From an uncultured Clostridia bacterium (GTDB lineage: Bacteria; Bacillota; Clostridia; Oscillospirales; CAG-272), in NCBI GenBank assembly GCA_944383705.1, contig CALWQR010000006.1, positions 1-45,205 of the forward strand: a DNA stretch of 45,205 nucleotides, given 5' to 3'. The position numbers were made by a program, and so were the translations under genes. Shown in pieces: positions 34,332 to 42,850 of this stretch (position 1 is its first letter; every line of letters begins with the position of its first letter). The notes under the pieces were generated by a model. That model was not told the origin of the DNA, did no database searches, and saw only the letters and a list, made by a program, of their open reading frames with translations.

Positions 34332-35315
34332 ATGCAGGATCTGATCTGTCTTTCGCTCCCCACCCGGCAGCCGGTCGCCGTTCCGCCGGCCCTGCTGCTG
34401 TGCCTGGGGAACTTTGACGGTGTGCATCTGGCGCACCGCCGGCTGCTCCGGGCGGCCCTGGACTGGCGGGACCGGGAATTTCCCGGTGTGCCGGTGGGGG
34501 TGTTCTGCTTCCGGGAGCTGCCCTCGGACGTGTTGCTGCCCGAGCCGCCGGGGCACCTCTGCACGGCCGGGGAGCGGCTGGACCGCTTTGCCGCGTGCGG
34601 CATGGAGTATGTGATTCTGGCCGATTTCCCGGCGCTGCGCGATCTTTCGCCCGAGGCGTATGTGCGGGAGGTCCTGGTGGGGCGCTGCCATTGCGTGGGC
34701 GCGGCCTGCGGCTTCAATCACCGCTTCGGCCGGGGCGGGAAGGGAACGCCGGAGCTGCTGCGCCGGCTGCTGGCCGGGCGCGCCCTGGTGCAGGAACCGG
34801 TGCTGGACGGCGGAGAGCCGGTCAGCTCCACCCGCATCCGCGCGCTGCTGGCAGAGGGAGAGCCACAGGAGGCCGCCCGCCTGCTGGCACACCCCTACAC
34901 GCTCTGCGCGCCGGTGCTGCACGGCAAGGCGCTGGGGCGCACACTGGGGGCGCCAACCCTCAATCAGCGCTTTCCGGCGCACGCCGTGCTGCCCCGGTTC
35001 GGGGTGTACGCCACCGCCTGCCTGGCCGGAGGCCGGTACTGGGCCGGGGTCTCCAATGTGGGCATTCATCCCACCGTGGACAGCGCCGCGCCGGCCAACT
35101 GTGAGACCTATCTGCTGGATTACTCGGGCGACCTTTACGGGCAGCAGGTGCAGGTTTCCTTCCTGCGATTTCTGCGCCCGGAGCGCAGGTTTGCCTCGGT
35201 GGAGGCGCTCCGGGAGCAGATCGGGCAGGACGTCGCCGCCGTCCGCGGGCTGCTGGCGGGCGGGGGAATTCTGCCGGAGCCCGGCCCGGGGACTGCCCCG
35301 GATGCGCGGGGCTGA
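34332..35315 (+). CDS. ribF: bifunctional riboflavin kinase/FAD synthetase RibF
   Basis: 327 residues. The N-terminal nucleotidyltransferase domain has GNFDGVHLAHRRLL (HIGH-like), CGFNHRFGRGGKG and VSSTRIR. The C-terminal riboflavin kinase domain (about 195-320) has GRTLGAPTLN, in which the PTxN motif that binds magnesium and ATP is kept, then the GVYATACL and NVGIHPTV strands. It converts riboflavin to FMN and then to FAD, the cofactors needed by the Rnf subunits encoded later in the window. It starts 3 bp after ireB, and the next gene begins 10 bp after its stop. A few residues at its C-terminus are Gly/Pro-rich. Confidence 0.95.
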   Translation: MQDLICLSLPTRQPVAVPPALLLCLGNFDGVHLAHRRLLRAALDWRDREFPGVPVGVFCFRELPSDVLLPEPPGHLCTAGERLDRFAACGMEYVILADFPALRDLSPEAYVREVLVGRCHCVGAACGFNHRFGRGGKGTPELLRRLLAGRALVQEPVLDGGEPVSSTRIRALLAEGEPQEAARLLAHPYTLCAPVLHGKALGRTLGAPTLNQRFPAHAVLPRFGVYATACLAGGRYWAGVSNVGIHPTVDSAAPANCETYLLDYSGDLYGQQVQVSFLRFLRPERRFASVEALREQIGQDVAAVRGLLAGGGILPEPGPGTAPDARG

Positions 35316-35325
35316 GGAGGTGCCT

Positions 35326-36696
35326 ATGCGTGTTTCTTCCCGTGTGGGCTTTGCCTGCGCCCTGCTGCTGGCCCTGCTGCTGCCGGTGCTGCTCCTTCTG
35401 CCGGTCTCGGCCGCAGGGACAGAGCTGCCCGACACCTCCGAGGCCTCGGCGGTCTATTTTTATCATATGGAAAGCGGCCGCCGCATCGGCGCCCGCAACG
35501 AGACCCAGGTGCTCCCCGCGGGCTCCACGGTCAAGCTGCTCTCGGGGCTAATTGCCTGCGAGCGGCTGCAGGGGCAGCTGGGCGATATCGTGCAGATTAC
35601 CGAGGAGATGATTGACGGCGTCTCCGGCCACCGCTATCAACTGGAGGAGGGGGAGCTGTATACCATGGAACAGCTGCTTTACCTGGCGGTCTGCGGCAGC
35701 TATAACGACGCCTACAATACCCTGGCATACATCATTGGCGGTGGCAATGTGCAGGAATTTGTGAATCTGATGAACCAGCGGGCCGCCGAGCTGGGCGCCC
35801 GGAGCACCACGGCCACCGACCCCACCGGCCTTGCCGACAGCTCGCTGACCACGGCCGAGGACCTGTTCTGCATCGCCCTGTCCGCCGTGCAGAACCCGCT
35901 GTACATGCAGATCTGCGGCAGTGCCTTTTACGACATGCCGGCCGGACGGATTTACAACCGCAACGCGCTGGTTTCCGCCGCGACCGAGAACCGCTATTAC
36001 AACCCGTACTGCCGCGGCCTGACCGCCGGCTCCACCACGCTGGGGCAGGCCTCGGTGATTACGCTGGCGCAAAAGGAAAACGACAGCTACCTGTGCGTGG
36101 TGCTGGGCGCGCGGGATGAGAGCGACAAGGAGGGCGGGGAGAATTATTCCTATGTGGTGGCCAACCGCCTGATCGACTGGGGGTATGACAATTTCCGGTA
36201 TCTGGAGGTGCTCACGCCCGAAAGCGTGGTCTGCACCCTGCCGGTGACGGTCTCAGATATGACCGATTCCGTGGAGGTCGTGCCGGCAGAGCCGCTCTCG
36301 CTGTATGTGCCGGCCGGAGCCCAGCCCGGGCGGGACCTCACCTTCAGCATCCGTCTGATGTACGATGCGCTGGAGGCCCCGGTGCAGCCGGGGATGCACG
36401 TGGGGTATGTGGCGGTGGTTTACGACGGGGAGATTCTCGGCACCGCCGCCCTGTATACGGCCGGGAGCGCCGAGCGGAGCAGCTTTATCAGCCGGCTGAT
36501 GCAGATTCAGTCGCTGACCCAGAGCCGCAGGGTGCGCGCCGGGGGGATCTTCTTTCTGGTCGCGCTGACCGCCTGGCTGCTGACCGAGGCGCTGATTGCC
36601 CGGTACCGCCGCCACAAGTGGGACAAATATTTCAGCCGCAAAATCGACATGTCCGAAACATTGCTGCGGCGCCGTCCGCCCGACAGGAGGAGATGA
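35326..36696 (+). CDS. D-alanyl-D-alanine carboxypeptidase-like protein with altered KTG motif
   Basis: 456 residues from the ATG at 35326, with GAGGAGG 6 bp before it. A signal peptide (about 1-31) is followed by an S11 peptidase domain. The SxxK tetrad is intact (Ser67-Thr-Val-Lys70) and SxN is Ser125-Tyr-Asn127, but the usual K-T-G reads Thr233-Ala-Gly235 (RGLTAGSTT in place of DGLKTGYT). A C-terminal beta domain and a final membrane segment (about 408-427) with a basic tail of about 25 residues complete the DacF layout. Loss of the KTG lysine questions carboxypeptidase activity; it may only bind peptidoglycan or penicillin, or use another residue. Confidence 0.9.
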   Translation: MRVSSRVGFACALLLALLLPVLLLLPVSAAGTELPDTSEASAVYFYHMESGRRIGARNETQVLPAGSTVKLLSGLIACERLQGQLGDIVQITEEMIDGVSGHRYQLEEGELYTMEQLLYLAVCGSYNDAYNTLAYIIGGGNVQEFVNLMNQRAAELGARSTTATDPTGLADSSLTTAEDLFCIALSAVQNPLYMQICGSAFYDMPAGRIYNRNALVSAATENRYYNPYCRGLTAGSTTLGQASVITLAQKENDSYLCVVLGARDESDKEGGENYSYVVANRLIDWGYDNFRYLEVLTPESVVCTLPVTVSDMTDSVEVVPAEPLSLYVPAGAQPGRDLTFSIRLMYDALEAPVQPGMHVGYVAVVYDGEILGTAALYTAGSAERSSFISRLMQIQSLTQSRRVRAGGIFFLVALTAWLLTEALIARYRRHKWDKYFSRKIDMSETLLRRRPPDRRR

Positions 36697-36697
36697 G

Positions 36698-37246
36698 ATG
36701 GACGACATCACCATAGAACGCATTTTTGCCGACCGGAGCGTCGATATCCGGCTGCCCAATCAGCCGTTTCCGCTCTTCGGACGGCTGATCCCGCGCTATG
36801 ACGGAGCCGTATGGAGCCATTCGGTGGTCCTGCTGCCGCCCGGAGAGCAGGGCGAGATGACCTTCCCGGATGAGCCCTACGATTTTGACCGGATGGAGGG
36901 GGAGCACCTGTTTGTCGGGGCCTATTGCGGGGAGCGGTGCGTCGGCCTGGCCGTTTACCGGCATTCCTGGAACCGGTATCTCTACCTGTACGACCTGAAG
37001 GTCAACCGCGATTTCCGCCGCCGCGGGGTGGCCGGCCGCCTGATTGAGGCGGGCAGGGAGCTGTGCCGCGGGCACGGATACCTTGGCATATACACGCAGG
37101 GGCAGGATAACAATCTGGCCGCCTGCCTGTTTTACCTGAAGACCGGCTTTGTCATCGGTGGGCTGGATACCATGGTGTACCGGGGAACCCGGCAGGAGGG
37201 GAAGCATGACATTCTGTTTTATCTGACCTGCTGCAAGGAATCCTAA
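36698..37246 (+). CDS. GNAT acetyltransferase, streptothricin-acetyltransferase-like
   Basis: 182 residues from the ATG at 36698, 1 bp after the preceding stop, with AGGAGGAG before it. The N-terminal segment PFPLFGRLIPRY, the central NRYLYLYDLKV, the acetyl-CoA loop DFRRRGVAGRLIEAG and the C-terminal TQGQDNNLAACLFYLKTGFV with GLDTMVYRG match the arrangement of Sat4/SatA-type streptothricin acetyltransferases as recalled. Such enzymes acetylate the beta-lysine of streptothricin, giving resistance. Natural chromosomal homologues may act on other amines, and a position next to a cell-wall gene is not typical of mobile resistance genes. Function is therefore a candidate only. Confidence 0.88.
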   Translation: MDDITIERIFADRSVDIRLPNQPFPLFGRLIPRYDGAVWSHSVVLLPPGEQGEMTFPDEPYDFDRMEGEHLFVGAYCGERCVGLAVYRHSWNRYLYLYDLKVNRDFRRRGVAGRLIEAGRELCRGHGYLGIYTQGQDNNLAACLFYLKTGFVIGGLDTMVYRGTRQEGKHDILFYLTCCKES

Positions 37247-37300
37247 AAGCCCCTGAGCGGCCCCGCCTTTGAAAAGAGGCGGGGCCGCTCAGGGGCTTTT
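37245..37300. terminator. bidirectional terminator between the GNAT gene and fucI
   Basis: A perfect 24-bp stem (37245-37268 with 37277-37300) with an 8-nt loop, beginning with AAAA and ending with TTTT, so it works in both directions. It overlaps the GNAT stop codon and lies 12 bp from the fucI stop. Confidence 0.95.
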
Positions 37301-37312
37301 CTGCCCGGGTTC

Positions 37313-39115
37313 TCAGTTCTTTGCAAATCTGGGGCCGTAGGCGGCGCAGGCGCGGTAGTCCTGCCCTTCGGGGTCGGAGCCGAAGGCGTTCCAGGCGGCG
37401 GGGCGGAAGATCTGCCCGGCCGGCACGTTGTGCATACACACCGGAATGCGCAGCATGGAGCAGAGCGTGATGATGTCGGCGCCGATGTGCCCGTAGCTGA
37501 TGGCACCGTGATTGGCTCCCCAGTGGTTCATCACGTCATATGCGGTCCGGAAGGGGCTGCCCTCCTTGCCGTCGCAGCGGGGGGCAAACCAGGTGCAGGG
37601 CCAGGTGTAGTCGGTGCGCTTCCAGAGGACGTCGGTCACCTCAGCCGGCAGGCTGACTGTCCAGCCCTCGGCAATCTGCACCACGGGGCCCAGGCCCTTG
37701 ACCAGATTCAGGCGCATCATGGTGCAGGGGATTTCGGCCTCGGTGACGAAATGCGAGGAGAACCCGCCGCCCCGGAAATATCCGTTGTCGGCCGCGCACC
37801 AGTCGGTGGCGGAGAGAATGCGCTTCTGATCCTGCGCGGTCACATCATACCACGCCTTCACGGTGGGGTTGCCGGCCGCGTCGGTTGCCCTGGCCGAGAA
37901 GTCGAGCGCGGCGGCGCCCGAGTTGATCAGGTGAATGAAGCCGCCGGCCTCTTTGGCCCTGCCCTCAATTGCATACCCGGTGGCGCGCCTGACCGCGTCG
38001 CCCGACCAATAGGTGCGCACGTCGGCAAAGAGCTGCGCACGGTTGGTCAGCAGCTTCATCAGCAGCATCGAGACGCCGTTGAGCGTATCGTTTTCGGTGG
38101 CCACCACAAAGGGCTCGCGCGCGCCGTTCCAGTCGAACGAGGTGTTGCAGATGGCCTCGGCAAAATCGGCATTGGGCAGGTAATCGGTCCACTGCCGCTG
38201 CCCCTGAAAGCCCGCGGCAATCGCGTTGTGGCCGACGGCCTCCTCCCTGGCATCGTCCGGCAGGCGGCCGTTCCCGCTCATCAGGTCCTGAATAATCAAC
38301 GCGGTTTTCACCGTAAACTCCCAGTCCTTTTCCTTCTGCGCGGGGGACTTGCGGATGAAATCCGGGTTCTTGTCAAAGCCCTCGGGGCAGTTCTGCCTGA
38401 CCCATGCGATGGCTTTTTCGTATTCCTCATGGTCGTAAATGCCCTTTTCGATGCGGCGGAGCACCTCTACCTCATCCACCGACTCCACGCGCATACCGAG
38501 ATAGTCCTCAAAGAAATCGGGGTCGATCTGCGAGCCTGCAATGCCCATGCACATCGCGCCGATCTGGAGATAGGATTTGCCCTCCATCGAAACGGCGGCA
38601 ACGGCCGCGCGGCCAAAGCGGAGCAGCTTTTCCTTCACGTCAGCGGGAATTTCGGTTTCGTCGGCGTTCTGCACGTCGTGCCCGTAAATGCCGAAGGCGG
38701 GCAGACCCTTCTGCGCGTGCGCGGCGAGCACGGCGGCCAGATACACCGCGCCGGGGCGCTCGGTGCCGTTGAAGCCCCAGACGGCCTTGATGGTGTTGGG
38801 GTCCATGTCCATGGTCTCCGAGCCGTAGCACCAGCAGGGGGTGACCGAAAGGGTGACCGCAACCTTTTCGCGCCGGAACTGCTCGGCGCAGGCGGCGGCC
38901 TCGCCCACCCGGCCGATGGTGGTCTCGGCAATCACCACACGCACCGGCGTACCGTCGGCATAGCGCAGGTTCTCCTCAAACAGCTTCGCCGCGCTGCGCG
39001 CCATGTTCATGGTCTGCTCCTCGAGCGACTCTCTGACCTGCAATGCGCCCCTGCGCGCGTCGATGATGGGGCGGATTCCGATGGCGGGGTGGGGCCCGAT
39101 GCATCTGTTTCTCAT
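37313..39115 (-). CDS. fucI: L-fucose isomerase
   Basis: 600 residues, near the family length. It interconverts L-fucose and L-fuculose (and D-arabinose and D-ribulose). Signatures are [50 protein letters not shown] and [20 protein letters not shown]. The metal-binding residues are in [11 protein letters not shown] (Glu), [12 protein letters not shown] (Asp) and [14 protein letters not shown] (His). AAGGAGA is about 10 bp before the ATG. No fuculokinase, aldolase or fucose permease is nearby, so it probably works with genes elsewhere. It lies 69 bp after the zinc-ribbon gene on the same strand, with only a hairpin between them and no promoter seen. Confidence 0.97.
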   Translation of the reverse strand: MRNRCIGPHPAIGIRPIIDARRGALQVRESLEEQTMNMARSAAKLFEENLRYADGTPVRVVIAETTIGRVGEAAACAEQFRREKVAVTLSVTPCWCYGSETMDMDPNTIKAVWGFNGTERPGAVYLAAVLAAHAQKGLPAFGIYGHDVQNADETEIPADVKEKLLRFGRAAVAAVSMEGKSYLQIGAMCMGIAGSQIDPDFFEDYLGMRVESVDEVEVLRRIEKGIYDHEEYEKAIAWVRQNCPEGFDKNPDFIRKSPAQKEKDWEFTVKTALIIQDLMSGNGRLPDDAREEAVGHNAIAAGFQGQRQWTDYLPNADFAEAICNTSFDWNGAREPFVVATENDTLNGVSMLLMKLLTNRAQLFADVRTYWSGDAVRRATGYAIEGRAKEAGGFIHLINSGAAALDFSARATDAAGNPTVKAWYDVTAQDQKRILSATDWCAADNGYFRGGGFSSHFVTEAEIPCTMMRLNLVKGLGPVVQIAEGWTVSLPAEVTDVLWKRTDYTWPCTWFAPRCDGKEGSPFRTAYDVMNHWGANHGAISYGHIGADIITLCSMLRIPVCMHNVPAGQIFRPAAWNAFGSDPEGQDYRACAAYGPRFAKN

Positions 39116-39161
39116 AGCGGTAACAGTCTCCTTTTTCGTTTTGCTGAATTTTGCATTCCGG

Positions 39162-39188
39162 CTGAGCCCGGACTCCGGCCGGGCTCAG
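39162..39188 (-). terminator. hairpin between zinc-ribbon gene and fucI
   Basis: CTGAGCCCGG (39162-39171) and CCGGGCTCAG (39179-39188) form a perfect 10-bp stem with a 7-nt loop over the zinc-ribbon stop codon. No T-run follows in the minus direction, so an attenuator or processing hairpin is more likely than a full terminator. Confidence 0.4.
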
Positions 39189-39664
39189 TCCACCGGCGCG
39201 CCGCAGCCCGGGCAGACCCGGTCGCCCGGGGAGAGCTTCCGGCCGCAGTAGGCGCAGTAGCGGGGCTGTTCGGGCTCGGGCGGGCGCTGGTCCACAATCG
39301 GGGCAATGCCGCTCTCGGTCAGCATATACCCTGCAAGGTAGCCCTTGCGCAGGCAGCGCTCCAGGCATTGCTTGGCGGTTTCCGGCGGCAGCGAGGCGGC
39401 GGCGGCAATCTGGCCCAGGTCGCTCAGCCCGTATTGCTCCACGGCTCCGGCAACCCGCGCGTCATGCCCGGCGTTGGCCATGGCCAGCGCGTAAAAGGTG
39501 ATTCCGTAAAAGGCGTGCGCCACCAGCGCGATGCACAGCGCCATCAGGACATAGATCCCGTTCACGGCAGACAGAATGATGCCGGGAATGCCCGCCACGC
39601 CGGTGATGGCGGTCAGCAGCAGAACCAGCAGCCAGATTTTCCATGCATGTTTGGCTTTTTTCAC
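39185..39664 (-). CDS. small membrane protein with C-terminal zinc ribbon, GTG start
   Basis: 159 residues from the GTG at 39664, chosen because AAGGAG lies about 10 bp before it; a longer in-frame reading runs into the promoter. Two membrane segments (about 8-30 and 33-60; IWLLVLLLTAITGVAGIPGI and YVLMALCIALVAHAFYGITF) are followed by a cytosolic helical part resembling a winged helix (LSDLGQIAAAASLPPETAKQ, GYLAGYMLTESGI) and a zinc ribbon CAYCGRKLSPGDRVCPGCG. This layout is common in uncharacterised Firmicute proteins. No function is known. It is divergent from the rnf operon. Confidence 0.88.
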   Translation of the reverse strand: MKKAKHAWKIWLLVLLLTAITGVAGIPGIILSAVNGIYVLMALCIALVAHAFYGITFYALAMANAGHDARVAGAVEQYGLSDLGQIAAAASLPPETAKQCLERCLRKGYLAGYMLTESGIAPIVDQRPPEPEQPRYCAYCGRKLSPGDRVCPGCGAPVD

Positions 39665-39698
39665 GTTTGCAACACTCCTTTGCAGAATTCCAATGGAT

Positions 39699-39727
39699 AT
39701 TATAGCATTTTTGCGCCGGAATTGCAA
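39699..39727 (-). promoter_or_regulatory. promoter of the zinc-ribbon gene (and possibly fucI)
   Basis: Minus-strand TTGCAA (39722-39727), 17-bp spacer, TATAAT (39699-39704). Confidence 0.88.
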
Positions 39728-39756
39728 GAGCACAGCGAAATTTTTATGGATAGAAA

Positions 39757-39785
39757 TTGACAAATCGGGTTTTTTATATTATAAT
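39757..39785 (+). promoter_or_regulatory. promoter of the rnf operon
   Basis: TTGACA (39757-39762), 17-bp spacer that is A/T-rich, TATAAT (39780-39785); full consensus. It is the only promoter seen for the six rnf genes. Confidence 0.95.
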
Positions 39786-39847
39786 ATAGCTGTTACCCAC
39801 GCGCATTCCGGCCGACCGAGGCCGGAGGCGCAGAGAAAGGAGCCGAT

Positions 39848-41203
39848 ATGAAAACATACACCTTCCGGGGTGGGACGCATCTGCGCGAGCACAAGGAAAC
39901 GGCGGCCCTGGCTACCGAACGGCTGCCCGAGCCGGCCAGCGTCTCCATCCCGCTCTCGCAGCACATCGGCGCACATGCCCGGGCCGTGGTCAGGCCCGGG
40001 GACACGGTGCGCCTGGGGCAGGTGATTGGAACCGTGGAGCAGGGGCTGGGTTGCCCGGTCCACGCCAGCGTCTCCGGGACGGTCCGCGCCATTGTGACCC
40101 GGCGCAACGCCGTGGGCACCCCGATTCAGAACGTGGTGATTGACAATGACGGCCAGCGCCTGTGGGACGAGAGCATCCGCGCCCGCGAGACCGGCCTGAG
40201 CGAGGCGACAACCGAGGAGATTGTGGAGGTGGTCCGGCAGGCGGGCATCAGCGGCCTGGGCGGAGCAACCTTTCCCACCTATGCCAAAATCAGGAGTGCC
40301 GTGGGGAAGGCCGACCGTGTGATTGTCAATTGCGCCGAGTGCGAGCCCTACCTCACCGCCAACCACCGGCTGCTGCTGGAGCGTGGCGAGATTGTGATTT
40401 CCGGGCTGGAGGTGGTGATGCACGCGCTGGGGGTGAAAACCGGGATCCTTGCCGTGGAGGACAACAAGCCCGATGCCATTGCCCACCTGCGGGAGCGGCT
40501 GCGGAAGCGCGAGCCGCTGGAGCGCGGCCTGGACCTGCGCGTGGCCGTGATGAAGACCAAGTACCCGCAGGGGGACGAGCGGCAGCTGGTATACGCGCTG
40601 ACCGGGCGGGAGATTCCGGCCGGGGCACTGCCGGCCGATGTGGGCTGTATGATTGTGAACGCCGAAACCGCCGCGGCGGTCTCGCGCGCCTTCTGGCGCG
40701 GGCTGCCGCTGGTCAGCCGCATTGTCACGGTGGCGGGGGACTGTGTGCGCCAGCCCAAAAACGTCCGGGTGCCGCTGGGCGCCTCGGTGCAGGACCTCAT
40801 CGCGTTTTGCGGGGGACTGACGCAGACCCCAAAAAAGATGATTACCGGGGGGCCGATGATGGGCTATGCGCTGTGGGACCCCGAAACGCCGGTGGTCAAG
40901 AGCACGTCGGGCATTCTGCTCTTTTCGGCCGCCTACGACCGCATCAATACGCTGCATTCGCCCTGCATTCACTGCGGCAGATGTGTGGCGCACTGCCCGA
41001 TGCACCTGATGCCGAACTATCTGGCACAGTACGCCATGGCGGGGGACTATGACCGCGCCCGGGAGATGGACGCCATGAGCTGCGTGGAATGCGGAACCTG
41101 CTCCTACAACTGCCCGGCAGGCGTGGAGATTGTGCAGTACATCCGGGTGGCCAAGGGGGCCATCCGCGCCGGGGCGGCCGCACAGGCCGCCGCACGGACA
41201 TGA
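39848..41203 (+). CDS. rnfC: Rnf complex subunit C
   Basis: 451 residues. It is the peripheral NADH-binding, FMN-containing subunit of the Rnf ferredoxin:NAD+ oxidoreductase. Features include the N-terminal GGTHLREHKETAAL, the Gly-rich ISGLGGATFPTYAK and NCAECEPYLTANHRLLLE near the NADH/FMN site, and two [4Fe-4S] motifs, CIHCGRCVAHCP and CVECGTCSYNCP, near the C-terminus. GAAAGGAG is about 5 bp before the ATG. As the first gene it sets the order C-D-G-E-A-B of clostridial operons. Confidence 0.97.
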   Translation: MKTYTFRGGTHLREHKETAALATERLPEPASVSIPLSQHIGAHARAVVRPGDTVRLGQVIGTVEQGLGCPVHASVSGTVRAIVTRRNAVGTPIQNVVIDNDGQRLWDESIRARETGLSEATTEEIVEVVRQAGISGLGGATFPTYAKIRSAVGKADRVIVNCAECEPYLTANHRLLLERGEIVISGLEVVMHALGVKTGILAVEDNKPDAIAHLRERLRKREPLERGLDLRVAVMKTKYPQGDERQLVYALTGREIPAGALPADVGCMIVNAETAAAVSRAFWRGLPLVSRIVTVAGDCVRQPKNVRVPLGASVQDLIAFCGGLTQTPKKMITGGPMMGYALWDPETPVVKSTSGILLFSAAYDRINTLHSPCIHCGRCVAHCPMHLMPNYLAQYAMAGDYDRAREMDAMSCVECGTCSYNCPAGVEIVQYIRVAKGAIRAGAAAQAAART

Positions 41204-41252
41204 GACGGGGCGCGGCCCGCCGCGCGTTCCCAATCCGGAAAAGAGGTGCGAT

Positions 41253-42278
41253 ATGAACCCGAATCAACCGCAGCCGGCCTCCATGCCCGAGCTGCTGACC
41301 GTTTCTCCTTCTCCGCACGCAAGGCGGGGGGTGACCACATCCCGCCTGATGATTGACGTGCTGATTGCGCTGGCTCCCGCTGCCGTCTGGGGCGTGGCGG
41401 CCTTTGGCCCCCGCGCGGCGCTGGTGCTGCTGCTCTCGGTCGCCTCGGCCCTGCTGGCCGAATTCCTGGCCGAAAAGCTGCTGCGCCGCCCCGTAACCCT
41501 GCGGGACGGCTCGGCGGCCGTGACCGGCCTGCTGCTGGGAATGAACCTGTCGGCCGATGTGCCGCTTTACATCCCGGTGGTCGGGGCGGTGTTTGCCATT
41601 GCGGTGGTCAAGCAGCTCTTCGGCGGCATCGGACGGAACGTGATGAATCCGGCGCTGGCCGCGCGCGTCTTCCTGATGCTGGCCTGGACCGGCGGCATGA
41701 CGCGCTTTTCCGCGCCGTTCGCCTATCTTTCGTCCGGCGTGGATGCAGTGGCCTCGGCCACTCCGCTGGCCTCTCTGAAGGGGGGCATGCTGCCCGATGC
41801 CTCGCTGGCCGATCTCTTTCTCGGCCGGTGCGCGGGCTGCATCGGGGAGGTCTCGGTGCTGCTGTTGCTGGCGGGGGGCGTTTATCTGCTGGTCCGCCGG
41901 GTGATCAGCTGGCAGATTCCGGTCTCCTTCCTGGGCACCGTGGCGCTGCTGACCTTTGTCTTCCCGCAGGGAGGGGCTGACCGGCTCTCCTTCATGGCGG
42001 CGTCTCTTTGCAGCGGGGGACTGGTGCTGGGCGCTGTCTTTATGGCGACTGATTATGTCACCTCTCCCGTTACCGGCGCCGGCCGGCTGATTTACGGCTG
42101 CGGCTGCGGGCTGCTGGTGGTGTTCATCCGCTATTTCGGGGGATATCCGGAGGGGGTGTCCTTCGCCATTCTCATCATGAACGCGCTGGTCTGGTATCTC
42201 GACATGCTCACCAGGCCCCGCGTATACGGCAAGACCCGCGGCCGCCGCGGCGACCGGAAAGGGGGTGGGCAGGCATGA
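41253..42278 (+). CDS. rnfD: Rnf complex subunit D
   Basis: 341 residues from the ATG at 41253, with AAGAGGTG just before it; the open frame runs further upstream into rnfC but is not coding there. It is an integral membrane protein with about eight or nine segments. ASATPLASLK contains the Thr that carries covalently bound FMN. TTSRLMIDVLIALAPAAVWG and GGIGRNVMNPALAARVFLML are typical of the RnfD/NqrB family. It ends overlapping rnfG by 4 bp (ATGA). The subunit forms the electron path across the membrane together with G. Confidence 0.96.
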   Translation: MNPNQPQPASMPELLTVSPSPHARRGVTTSRLMIDVLIALAPAAVWGVAAFGPRAALVLLLSVASALLAEFLAEKLLRRPVTLRDGSAAVTGLLLGMNLSADVPLYIPVVGAVFAIAVVKQLFGGIGRNVMNPALAARVFLMLAWTGGMTRFSAPFAYLSSGVDAVASATPLASLKGGMLPDASLADLFLGRCAGCIGEVSVLLLLAGGVYLLVRRVISWQIPVSFLGTVALLTFVFPQGGADRLSFMAASLCSGGLVLGAVFMATDYVTSPVTGAGRLIYGCGCGLLVVFIRYFGGYPEGVSFAILIMNALVWYLDMLTRPRVYGKTRGRRGDRKGGGQA

Positions 42279-42850
42279 AGAGCAGGGAAGCTTCCGCCGG
42301 CAGGCGTCCGGTGTGGGACGTCCTGGGCATCGGCGCCCGTCTGCTGCTTGTCTGCGCTGTGGTGGCTGCCGTGGTCTCGGGCGTCAACGCGCTGACCGCC
42401 GACCGCTATCAGGAAAACCTGACCGAGGAAAAGCGGCAGGCCATTGTGCGCATCTTCGGCTCGGACACCGTAACCTACCGCACGCTCAGCGGGGAGGACG
42501 CCGCCGAGCCGGTGTATGAGGTGCTGGAGGGAGACCGCGTGGTGGGTTACTGCGTGGAGCTTGCCAGCCCCGGCTTTGGCGGGGACATCTCCATGACGGT
42601 CGGCTTTGAGGCCGACGGGAAGATCTTGGGCGTGAGCATTGTGTCGCTGAGCGAAACGCCGGGGCTTGGCTCCCGGGTGCAGGAGGCGGTCTATCTGGAT
42701 CAGTATAAGGGACAGAGCGGCACGCTGACGCTCGGAGAGGATGTCGACGCGATTGCGGGCGCCACGGTCAGCTCCCGCGCGGTGACCGACGGCGTCAACC
42801 GTGCCGTTGAAATTCTGAACAGGACCGTGAAGGGAGGGGAAGCGCAGTGA
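42275..42850 (+). CDS. rnfG: Rnf complex subunit G
   Basis: 191 residues. One N-terminal membrane segment (about 18-41), then an outer FMN-binding domain with GAT-type flavin attachment, here DAIAGATVSSRAVT, in which the Thr is the covalent FMN site. VVGYCVELASPGFGGDISMT and VSLSETPGLGSRVQE are family-specific. The ATG overlaps the rnfD stop. The complete set of flavin motifs in D and G indicates a functional pump coupling ferredoxin oxidation to Na+ or H+ export. Confidence 0.95.
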   Translation: MKSREASAGRRPVWDVLGIGARLLLVCAVVAAVVSGVNALTADRYQENLTEEKRQAIVRIFGSDTVTYRTLSGEDAAEPVYEVLEGDRVVGYCVELASPGFGGDISMTVGFEADGKILGVSIVSLSETPGLGSRVQEAVYLDQYKGQSGTLTLGEDVDAIAGATVSSRAVTDGVNRAVEILNRTVKGGEAQ

